Origin: Chloroflexota bacterium
Lineage (GTDB): Bacteria; Chloroflexota; Dehalococcoidia; SHYB01; JACPQI01
Length of the DNA: 7,989 nt
Direction of reading: 5' to 3'
NCBI GenBank assembly: GCA_016190545.1
Contig: JACPQI010000175.1
Coordinates: 1 to 7,989, forward strand
In this document: positions 1-5,523 of the stretch, piece after piece
Layout of the letters: every line of letters begins with the position of its first letter
How positions within the stretch are numbered: the stretch's first letter is position 1
Program-made: the position numbers and the translations under genes
Notes under the pieces: model-generated
The model's database searches: none
Seen by the model: only the letters and a program-made list of their open reading frames with translations
What the model was told of the DNA's origin: nothing

Positions 1-792
1 CTTCTGCGGGTTCTCGTTACTGTTCGTGCCTATCCCGAACCCTCTCGCTCAGTAATAGAGAGCTCCTGTACGGCTGGAATAACAGTTGACCAGAAGTGGA
101 TTCGCCTCTTTCCCTTGAACTCGCGTTCACTGGCTGACAGTCAGAAGTTTCACAAATACGATTGGATCGAGGTTAACGCCGCCAAATCACATGACCCGAG
201 ACCAGAGAGTTACATGCCCGACCCCGACTCCATGAAAGTCGTTGGGAAAGCAAAAGGCTGGGAGGAGAGAAGAAAGCTCATTCTCCCACTGGTTGCCCAA
301 TCTATCGAAGAACTACGGGAGCGGCAGGTCAAGACTGGGCAATCTTTAGGGGTTATCAAACCCAAAAGTATCTTACGACTGGTGATAGAATCGTCTGATG
401 ATGATGAATGGAGGGAAGAACAGCGAGCCAAATTAGCTCAACTCCCCCTCCCCACGTTCGTCGCGAAACAGCCCTCTCCTTTACAGAAGATACCCCACAA
501 GTTTTCGTACGAATTCCTATGTGACGACAAGAAGTGTGAACGGGCACACAAGATGATGGTTGTTGATTGGGAAATCCACGAGTCTTGGAGAAAATGGTCA
601 AAAACTTATGGAGTAGGGTGGGAGCAGAAGTTACGTCAGAGGTACGAGAACGAGATGATTTCCAAGAACGATACGTATTTCTACGTCGGCACGATGTTCC
701 GGCACCCGAGCAACTGGATCATTATTGGGCTGTTCTACCCGCCTGCACCAAAACAGACTTTGCAGGGTGCTTTGGCAATAACTGATAACTAA
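1..792 (+). CDS. 5'-truncated conserved hypothetical protein of the TVRAYP/WIRLFP family
   Basis: The reading frame is open from base 1 to the TAA at 790-792 (263 codons), so the gene enters from outside the window. The TTG at 115 is not the start: the 38 codons before it encode TVRAYPEPS (residues 7-15), CTAGI (23-27) and WIRLFP (33-38), which I recognise as the conserved N-terminus of a widespread uncharacterised family. Probably only a few residues are missing. Later landmarks are KYDWIEV (52-58), DPRPESY (65-71), a possible metal site C174-x4-C179-x3-H183 followed by VVDWEI, and a C-terminal WIIIGLFYPP (239-248). There is no signal peptide or membrane segment, so it is probably cytoplasmic. 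The WIRLFP strand recalls OB-fold-like families, but that is a guess. Biochemical function is unknown. GC is clearly lower than in the genes after 1314. Its 3' end overlaps the convergent DUF488 gene by 71 bp, and family members often lie beside DUF488 genes (from memory, unverified). Confidence 0.85.
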   Translation, partial: LLRVLVTVRAYPEPSRSVIESSCTAGITVDQKWIRLFPLNSRSLADSQKFHKYDWIEVNAAKSHDPRPESYMPDPDSMKVVGKAKGWEERRKLILPLVAQSIEELRERQVKTGQSLGVIKPKSILRLVIESSDDDEWREEQRAKLAQLPLPTFVAKQPSPLQKIPHKFSYEFLCDDKKCERAHKMMVVDWEIHESWRKWSKTYGVGWEQKLRQRYENEMISKNDTYFYVGTMFRHPSNWIIIGLFYPPAPKQTLQGALAITDN

Positions 793-1237
793 GATAGGAC
801 AAATGCTCAAAGCCAAGCTCGTTTCCATTTGCTTTCATTATGAGCGCTGTACATAACGCGCTTCTGTGGCACTGAGTGAATCTATCCTCAAAGCACATAA
901 TCGCAGAGGAATTTTCTTGCAAAAGCTCTACGGCGCGCGTGAGTACCGCTGTTTTGCCCCGTAGGTGTTCTCGGTAGCTCTTGAAAAACGTCTTGTAATC
1001 ACCACTATCCTGGAGATTTTTACGCGTTGTGGGCAGGGAACCTAATTCCCCACAATGAATATAATCGATTCCGCTTTCCTGAAGTTTGGCAGTTAAATGT
1101 GACCTGCTGAAACCGGGCTTGTGACTGAAGGGGTTGTATCGGACATCAATGAGTTGCCTGATCTCGTGTGCCTTCAGCAAGACGAGAAACTCGTCGAGCG
1201 TGAATTTCTCGTAACCTATGGTGTAGGATTTGATCAT
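722..1237 (-). CDS. DUF488 family protein
   Basis: The 171-residue product carries the DUF488 hallmarks: TIGYE near the N-terminus (6-10), IDVRYNPFS (30-38, with D31 and R33), GFSRSHL, a Y-x-H-x-G-E-LGS segment (59-67), and the signature C115-F-E117-x5-C123-H124-R125. In the family the Cys-Glu and Cys-His-Arg cluster is taken to be the active or metal-binding site, but no reaction is established. No signal peptide is visible, so it should be cytosolic. I chose ATG at 1237 over the GTG at 1255: homology begins just after it, and the best promoter candidate would start transcription near 1250, inside the longer form. Neither start has a clear ribosome binding site. The last 23 codons run into the 3' end of the convergent upstream gene, and this tail (after about residue 148) shows no family motif. 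Base composition is AT-richer than the housekeeping genes, suggesting accessory DNA. Confidence 0.88.
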   Translation of the reverse strand: MIKSYTIGYEKFTLDEFLVLLKAHEIRQLIDVRYNPFSHKPGFSRSHLTAKLQESGIDYIHCGELGSLPTTRKNLQDSGDYKTFFKSYREHLRGKTAVLTRAVELLQENSSAIMCFEDRFTQCHRSALCTALIMKANGNELGFEHLSYLSYQLLPKHPAKSVLVQAGRTAQ

Positions 1238-1255
1238 CTTTGTTCTACAAGTCAC

Positions 1256-1284
1256 AACTTATCTAAATTAGCCCCTTTTGTCAA
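1256..1284 (-). promoter_or_regulatory. Possible sigma70-type promoter for the DUF488 gene
   Basis: On the minus strand there is a perfect TTGACA (1284-1279), a 17-nt spacer, and a weak -10 TAAGTT (1261-1256). Transcription would begin around 1250, leaving a leader of about 13 nt before the ATG at 1237. The -10 matches only three consensus positions, so this rests mainly on the -35 box and spacing. Confidence 0.35.
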
Positions 1285-1313
1285 TTAGCTTGCGGGTCTA
1301 GAAAGAGGCGCAT

Positions 1314-1856
1314 TTGCGACTTCCAGAGGACCTCCACCCTCTCTACAATGAGCTGAACCGCCGCTACTTCGGCGGCAAGCTGCCCCGCTACCACGTCGAA
1401 TGGTCGAACCGCCTGGTCAGCACGGCGGGGCGGGCCTACCTGGGCGCTGGCCGCATCCGCCTCTCCCGCATCTACCACGAATGCTATCCGGACGACGTGG
1501 CCGAGACCCTGGCCCACGAGATGGTCCACGTCTGGCTCTGGCACCGGGGCGTCCCCGCCGACCACGGCCCTGAGTTCCGGGCCAAGCTGCGGGAACTGGG
1601 CATCCCCGCCGTCCACGCCAAGCGCATTCCGTCCCACTTCCTGGCCGAGCGCGGCTACGCCCGCAAGCGCTACCTCTTCGGCTTCCAGTGTCCCAACTGC
1701 GACTGGGTCTACTGGTCGCCGGTCAAGTCCCGCTTCGTCCACAAGCTCTGCTTCCCCAGGCGGGAGATGGCCTTCACCCGTGACCTGCGTGGCAGGCGGG
1801 TAGCGCGGAAGAACGTGGTCATGCGCTTCATCGGGCGCAAGGCGGTGGAACGCTAG
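1314..1856 (+). CDS. SprT-like zinc metalloprotease domain protein
   Basis: A 180-residue protein with the SprT-like fold signature: AHEMVH at 67-72, giving the zincin HExxH (H68, E69 catalytic, H72), and HGPEF at 84-88, where H84 is the probable third zinc ligand. The N-terminal part (LYNELNRRYFGGKLP) matches the usual start of the domain. After it comes FQCPNCDW (C126, C129) and then H143-x2-C146, which looks like a zinc ribbon with one Cys of the second pair replaced by His. Homologues include bacterial SprT and the catalytic domain of SPRTN, which digests DNA-protein crosslinks; the substrate of the bacterial proteins is not settled. The start is the TTG at 1314: AGAGG lies 5 nt upstream and an in-frame TAG at 1299-1301 excludes anything longer. 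The C-terminal tail is Arg/Lys-rich, compatible with nucleic-acid contact. It stands alone, divergent from DUF488, before the prfA promoter. Confidence 0.87.
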   Translation: MRLPEDLHPLYNELNRRYFGGKLPRYHVEWSNRLVSTAGRAYLGAGRIRLSRIYHECYPDDVAETLAHEMVHVWLWHRGVPADHGPEFRAKLRELGIPAVHAKRIPSHFLAERGYARKRYLFGFQCPNCDWVYWSPVKSRFVHKLCFPRREMAFTRDLRGRRVARKNVVMRFIGRKAVER

Positions 1857-1870
1857 GCCTCCCCTGACAT

Positions 1871-1900
1871 TTGAATCTGCCCCCTATTCGGGGCTATAAT
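1871..1900 (+). promoter_or_regulatory. Probable sigma70-type promoter for prfA-prmC
   Basis: TTGAAT (1871-1876), an 18-nt spacer and a perfect TATAAT (1895-1900) lie 14 nt after the SprT-like gene. The predicted transcription start near 1907 leaves a leader of about 100 nt before the prfA ATG. The spacer contains an inverted repeat, listed separately. Confidence 0.6.
1879..1894. repeat. Short inverted repeat inside the prfA promoter spacer
   Basis: GCCCC (1879-1883) and GGGGC (1890-1894) form a perfect 5-bp stem with a 6-nt loop, ending directly at the -10 box. There is no T-run after it, so it is not a standard terminator for the upstream gene. It could be a small operator or chance in GC-rich DNA. 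Confidence 0.35.
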
Positions 1901-2006
1901 GCCTGCTGGCCCCTCCAACGCGAATGGGATGCTTTATGTCTCCCTCCATTCCCCCAATCTTGTTGAAGGGTGGACCGCCTCATCGGCGTGAAGGCCACGT
2001 AAGACC

Positions 2007-3101
2007 ATGTCGCTACAAAAACTTCTCGACAAAGTGAAGCTGCTGGAGAAGCGGTACGACGAGCTGGCTGAGCTTATGGCCCAGCCGGAGGTCGCTACCG
2101 ATTCAGCGCGACTGCAAGCCCTCGGCAAGGAGCGGGCCTCCCTGGAGGACGCCGTATCCCTCCACCGGCGCTACCAGCAGGTGGCCAGAGGACTGGCTGA
2201 CGCCCAGGCCTTGGTCCAGGAGAGCGGCGAGGCGGAGCTTGTCGAGTTGGCCAAGCAAGAGGTCGCCGCCTTGCAGCGGCAGAAAGAAGAATTAGAGCAA
2301 GCGCTGACCGTCGCACTGTTGCCCAAGAACCCTAACGATGAACGCGACGTGATCATGGAGATCCGCGCGGGTACCGGCGGCGAGGAGGCCGGCCTTTTTG
2401 CCGCCGACCTCTTCCGCATGTACTCTCGCTATGCCCAGAAGCAGGGCTGGAAGGTCGAGGTCATCGACTGGAACGAGACCGGCGTCAAGGGCGTAAAAGA
2501 GGGCATCTTTGAAGTGAAGGGGCGCGGCGCTTACAGCCGCCTCAAGCATGAGAGCGGCGTCCACCGCGTCCAGCGGGTGCCGGTCACGGAGGCCAGCGGC
2601 CGCATCCACACCTCCACCGCAACGGTGGCTGTGCTGCCGGAGGCGGAAGAGGTGGACGTGGACGTCAACCCCAACGACCTCCGTATTGATATCTTCCATG
2701 CCGGCGGCCATGGTGGCCAGAACGTGCAGAAGGTGGCCACCGCCGTGCGCATTATCCATGTGCCCACCGGTATTACGGCCGTGTGCCAAGACGAGCGCTC
2801 CCAGCTCAAGAACAAGATGAAGGCCATGTCCGTGCTACGGGCCCGGCTCTACGAAATCGAGCGGCGCAAACAAGAGCAGGAGATCGCCGCCACCCGCAAG
2901 GCCCAGGTCGGCACGGCGGAGCGCTCTGAGAAAATCCGCACCTACAACTTCCCCCAGGACCGGGTGACGGACCATCGCGTCAACCTCAGCGTCCACAACC
3001 TGCCCGGCGTCCTGGAAGGCGACCTCGACAAGCTCATCGACGCCCTCCGCGACGACGAGCAGGCCAAGCGCATCGCCGCCCTGGCGGAGAGCGCCGTGTG
3101 A
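2007..3101 (+). CDS. prfA: Peptide chain release factor 1 (RF1)
   Basis: RF1 recognises UAA and UAG in the ribosomal A site and triggers hydrolysis of peptidyl-tRNA. The 364 residues are the normal family length. The N-terminal part (1-105) is the helical, coiled-coil-like domain. The codon-recognition motif is P192-V-T194, fitting the RF1 PxT pattern and not the SPF of RF2. The catalytic GGQ is at 236-238, in the context HGGQNVQKVATAVRI, followed by PTGITAVCQDERSQ (253-266). The C-terminal SEKIRTYNFPQDRVTDHR (307-324) is a strong family signature. ATG at 2007 is the first start after an in-frame TGA at 1989-1991. Its ribosome binding site is weak: GAAGG at 1990-1994 is 12 nt away. The stop overlaps the prmC start (GTGA), so the factor and its methylating enzyme are probably translated together. 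The HGGQ/NVQK version of the loop differs from the AGGQHVNKTDSAV form of many bacteria and is probably lineage-specific. Confidence 0.97.
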   Translation: MSLQKLLDKVKLLEKRYDELAELMAQPEVATDSARLQALGKERASLEDAVSLHRRYQQVARGLADAQALVQESGEAELVELAKQEVAALQRQKEELEQALTVALLPKNPNDERDVIMEIRAGTGGEEAGLFAADLFRMYSRYAQKQGWKVEVIDWNETGVKGVKEGIFEVKGRGAYSRLKHESGVHRVQRVPVTEASGRIHTSTATVAVLPEAEEVDVDVNPNDLRIDIFHAGGHGGQNVQKVATAVRIIHVPTGITAVCQDERSQLKNKMKAMSVLRARLYEIERRKQEQEIAATRKAQVGTAERSEKIRTYNFPQDRVTDHRVNLSVHNLPGVLEGDLDKLIDALRDDEQAKRIAALAESAV

Positions 3102-4087
3102 CCATCGGCGAATGGGTGGAGCGGGGGGCGGAGGAGCTGGCCAGAGCGGGCATCGCCGACGCGCGCCTGGAAGCGCAACTCCTTTTTTGTCACGTCTTCG
3201 GTGTGGACCGCGCCGGCCTGCTCACGCGCCTGGCTGACGAGCCCACGCAAGAGCAACGAAGGGCCTTCGGCGCCCTCCTCATGCGCCGCCACCGCCGCGA
3301 GCCTCTGGCCTACATCACCGGCAGCGCGCCCTTCTTCGGCCTGGACCTAGCCGTGGACCGGCGCGTCCTCGTCCCCAGGCCCGAAACCGAAGTGATGGTG
3401 GAGAAGATTCTTCAGCATGTGCAGGCCCGTTTTGTGAAGCTGTCTCGAAGTCCCTCACCCTCTCGGTCCCCCTCTCCTGCGGAGAGGGGGATGAAGAAAG
3501 AAGCTGGGGGTGTCCCCCAGTCCCCCGTCAGAGAGGGTACCCCCCCTCTGATCTCCCCCAAAGACAAGTTTCGGGATGAATTCATCACTATTACGGACGT
3601 CGGAACGGGGTCGGGGGCCATAGCGGTGGCCCTGGCGGTAAACCTGCCACAGGCCACCGTCTACGCAACCGATTGCTCGCCCGACGCCCTCGCCGTTGCC
3701 GAGGCGAACTGCAAGCGCCATGGCGTGGCCGAGCGGGTGCGCCTGCTCCACTGCGACCTGCTTGCGCCGTTGCCGGGGCCGGTGGACATCGTCGCCGCCA
3801 ACCTGCCCTATATCCCCACGGAGGAGCTTGCGCGCCTCCAGCCCGAAATCGCCTGGTATGAGCCGCGCGAGGCCCTGGACGGCGGACGGGACGGGCTTGA
3901 TGCCTTCCGCGCCCTGCTGTCGCAGGCCCCGGCGAAGCTCAAGCCGGGCGGCGCGCTCTTCCTGGAGATCGGGCATGGGCAGGCACAGGCCGTCTGCCAA
4001 CTGGTCGCACAGCGCCTGCCATCCGCACGGGTAGCTGTGACCAACGACCTAGCGGGCATCCCACGGGTCGTGGCCGCCTTCACCTAG
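3098..4087 (+). CDS. prmC: Release factor glutamine methyltransferase PrmC (HemK) with an inserted linker
   Basis: PrmC uses S-adenosylmethionine to N5-methylate the glutamine of the release factor GGQ motif, which speeds termination. The N-terminal helical factor-binding domain spans about residues 1-85, followed by VLVPRPETE (90-98). The Rossmann methyltransferase domain starts with the SAM-binding DVGTGSGAI (167-175). The substrate-binding motif is NLPY (235-238) where most PrmC proteins have NPPY; the amide-binding Asn and the PY pair are kept. The protein has 329 residues against about 280 usual. The excess is a Ser/Pro/Gly/Lys-rich stretch at roughly residues 116-158, encoded by a palindromic DNA element inserted in frame between the two domains. 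The GTG start overlaps the prfA stop (GTGA), with GGAG at 3086-3089, 8 nt upstream, showing tight translational coupling with its substrate gene. Both flanking domains look intact, so I expect an active enzyme. Confidence 0.95.
   Translation: MTIGEWVERGAEELARAGIADARLEAQLLFCHVFGVDRAGLLTRLADEPTQEQRRAFGALLMRRHRREPLAYITGSAPFFGLDLAVDRRVLVPRPETEVMVEKILQHVQARFVKLSRSPSPSRSPSPAERGMKKEAGGVPQSPVREGTPPLISPKDKFRDEFITITDVGTGSGAIAVALAVNLPQATVYATDCSPDALAVAEANCKRHGVAERVRLLHCDLLAPLPGPVDIVAANLPYIPTEELARLQPEIAWYEPREALDGGRDGLDAFRALLSQAPAKLKPGGALFLEIGHGQAQAVCQLVAQRLPSARVAVTNDLAGIPRVVAAFT
3451..3556. repeat. Palindromic element inserted in frame within prmC
   Basis: A G/C-rich element with nested inverted repeats. 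Hairpin A is a perfect 11-bp stem with a 3-nt loop (3467-3477 with 3481-3491). Hairpin B is a 7-bp stem with a TGT loop (3504-3510 with 3514-3520). Hairpin C pairs 3528-3533 with 3546-3551 and continues after one mismatch for 3 bp. An alternative outer stem, ACCCTCTC (3457-3464) with GAGAGGGT (3531-3538), would enclose A and B in a multi-branched structure. The element keeps the reading frame and encodes SRSPSPSRSPSPAERG and following residues, which have no counterpart in normal PrmC. This resembles mobile palindromic or MITE-like repeats; I associate similar CTGGGGG-TGT-CCCCCAG modules with Chloroflexota genomes (memory, unverified). Exact ends are uncertain by about 10 bp and no target duplication is obvious. 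Confidence 0.75.
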
Positions 4088-4137
4088 CCGCGTTGTTCAG
4101 CGTCCTATTCACACCAGCCCCGTGGCGTGCGGTGGAG

Positions 4138-4143
4138 TATACT
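4138..4143 (+). promoter_or_regulatory. Possible -10 box for the M16 peptidase gene
   Basis: TATACT lies 35 nt before the ATG at 4179, with no convincing -35 box at the usual distance. Transcription would begin near 4150. It falls inside the longer open frame that begins with GTG at 4122, which argues that the longer start is not used. Confidence 0.35.
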
Positions 4144-4178
4144 ATTCCTTCCGACTGCTCGACCCCGGAGTAAGTATT

Positions 4179-5441
4179 ATGTTTAGCAAAACGACGCTTC
4201 CCAATGGCCTTCGTGTGGTCTCCAGCCCTATGCCGGAGACCCGCTCTGTTTCTATCAGCGTCTTCGTGGGCACCGGCTCCCGCTACGAGCGCCCCGAGGA
4301 GGCCGGCGTTTCCCACTTCATTGAGCACATGCTATTCAAAGGCGCCGAGCGCCACCCCACAGCCAAGGACATCTCAGAGGCCATCGAGGGCGTGGGCGGC
4401 GTCATGAACGCCGGCACGGAGCGGGAGGTGACCGTCTACTGGCTGAAGGTGGCAAGTCTCCACTTCCAGATGGCCTTGGACCTGTTGGTGGACATGCTGC
4501 GCAACTCCAAGTTCCGTCCTGCGGACTGCAAGCGTGAGCAGCAGGTCATTGTGGAAGAGCTCAGCGCTACAGAGGACTCGCCGCAACAGAAGGTGGACTT
4601 CCTGATCGATGAATTGCTGTGGCCGGACCAGCCCCTGGGCCGGGACGTGGGCGGCACCAAAGAATCGGTCATGGGTCTCACCAGGGAGGTGAGCGTGTCC
4701 TACCTGGGCCTCCAGTACGTGCCGAACAACGTGGTGGTGAGCGTGGCGGGCGATATCACCCACGACCAGGTGGTGGAGGCCGTCGCCAAGCGCCTGGGCG
4801 ACCGCCTGTCCGGCGAGCCTCGGCCCTGGTTCCCGGCCGTCGATGGGCAGCGAGCGCCCCGCGTGAAAGTGGAGTCGCGGAAGACGGAGCAGGCCCACCT
4901 GTGCCTGGCATTGCGCGGCATCTCCACGCTGCACCCGGACCGCTACACCTTAGGCCTCCTCAACGCCGTCCTGGGAGAAGGGATGAGCAGCCGCCTCTTC
5001 CTGGAGCTGCGGGAAAAGAAGGGGCTCTGCTACGAGGTCGCCAGCGGCGTGAGCCACTATATGGATGCCGGCGCCCTTTCGGTGTACGCCGGCGTCGACC
5101 CCAAGAAGATCGATCAGGCCCTGGGCGGCATTCTGGAGCAGATCTACAAGCTGGAGGACCGGGTCCCGGAGCGGGAGGTGACCAAGGCCAAGGAGATGTC
5201 CAAGGGCCGCCTCCTCTTGCGAATGGAGGACTCCCACGCCGTGTCAGGGTGGATGGGTGTCCAGGAGCTCCTGCTGGGCCGCATCCGCACCGTCGACGAA
5301 GTGGTGGACATCATCGATGCGGTCACCCCACGCGACATGCAGCGCGTGGCGAAGCAGTTGCTGCGGCCCGACCAGTTCAACCTGGCGGTGGTGGGGCCCT
5401 ACCGCAGCGAAGGCCGCTTCCTGAAGGCGCTGGGCACGTAA
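4179..5441 (+). CDS. M16 family zinc metallopeptidase (insulinase/YmxG type)
   Basis: The 420-residue length matches the single-unit bacterial M16 peptidases related to B. subtilis YmxG and mitochondrial processing peptidase beta. The inverted zinc motif H46-F-I-E49-H50 is followed by the distal ligand at E127 (VIVEEL), at the family's 76-residue spacing, so the site looks catalytic. The N-terminal NGLRV-x-(S/P)-rich strand and GTGSRYERPEEAGVSHF are typical. The second half-domain contains SRLFLELREKKGLCYEV and the following SHYMDAGALSVYAGV, the usual M16 C-domain block. No signal peptide is visible, so it is probably cytoplasmic; members degrade peptides or process precursors, and the substrate here is unknown. 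The start is the ATG at 4179, with GGAG at 4167-4170, 8 nt upstream; the frame extends to a GTG at 4122, but those 19 residues are unlike the family and cover the probable -10 box. It follows prmC by 91 nt and is probably transcribed from its own promoter plus read-through. Confidence 0.93.
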   Translation: MFSKTTLPNGLRVVSSPMPETRSVSISVFVGTGSRYERPEEAGVSHFIEHMLFKGAERHPTAKDISEAIEGVGGVMNAGTEREVTVYWLKVASLHFQMALDLLVDMLRNSKFRPADCKREQQVIVEELSATEDSPQQKVDFLIDELLWPDQPLGRDVGGTKESVMGLTREVSVSYLGLQYVPNNVVVSVAGDITHDQVVEAVAKRLGDRLSGEPRPWFPAVDGQRAPRVKVESRKTEQAHLCLALRGISTLHPDRYTLGLLNAVLGEGMSSRLFLELREKKGLCYEVASGVSHYMDAGALSVYAGVDPKKIDQALGGILEQIYKLEDRVPEREVTKAKEMSKGRLLLRMEDSHAVSGWMGVQELLLGRIRTVDEVVDIIDAVTPRDMQRVAKQLLRPDQFNLAVVGPYRSEGRFLKALGT

Positions 5442-5454
5442 GAGCGTGGCTGTT

Positions 5455-5485
5455 CCCACCCCATGTTAGAATGCGGGGCGGTGGG
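5455..5485. repeat. Inverted repeat spanning the promoter before the stalk protein gene
   Basis: CCCACC (5455-5460) pairs perfectly with GGTGGG (5480-5485), and CC (5461-5462) with GG (5477-5478) across a one-base bulge, enclosing the -10 box. It could act as an operator or fold as a hairpin behind the M16 gene, but no T-run follows, so a standard terminator is not supported. Confidence 0.4.
5464..5472 (+). promoter_or_regulatory. Probable extended -10 promoter for the stalk protein gene
   Basis: TG-T-TAGAAT is an extended -10 box (TGn plus a five-of-six match to TATAAT), with no clear -35 box. Transcription would begin near 5479, about 45 nt before the GTG at 5524. The box lies in the loop of the inverted repeat at 5455-5485. 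Confidence 0.45.
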
Positions 5486-5523
5486 GACGTTCTCCCCTGA
5501 TTCCAGGCGCCTTCAGGAGATAT

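Noticed and set aside
1924..2037. Upstream open frame of 37 codons overlapping the prfA start
   Set aside because: It has an ATG but no ribosome binding site, no recognisable motif, and its codons look like leader sequence. A regulatory leader peptide cannot be excluded but is not supported.
4122..4178. Longer GTG start for the M16 peptidase
   Set aside because: The extra 19 residues do not fit the family, no ribosome binding site precedes the GTG, and the probable -10 box lies inside. The ATG at 4179 has GGAG 8 nt upstream.
4619..5500. A 293-codon plus-strand frame inside the M16 gene
   Set aside because: It is out of frame with a clear M16 peptidase and reads as Arg/Gly/Pro-rich low-complexity sequence typical of GC-rich shadow frames.
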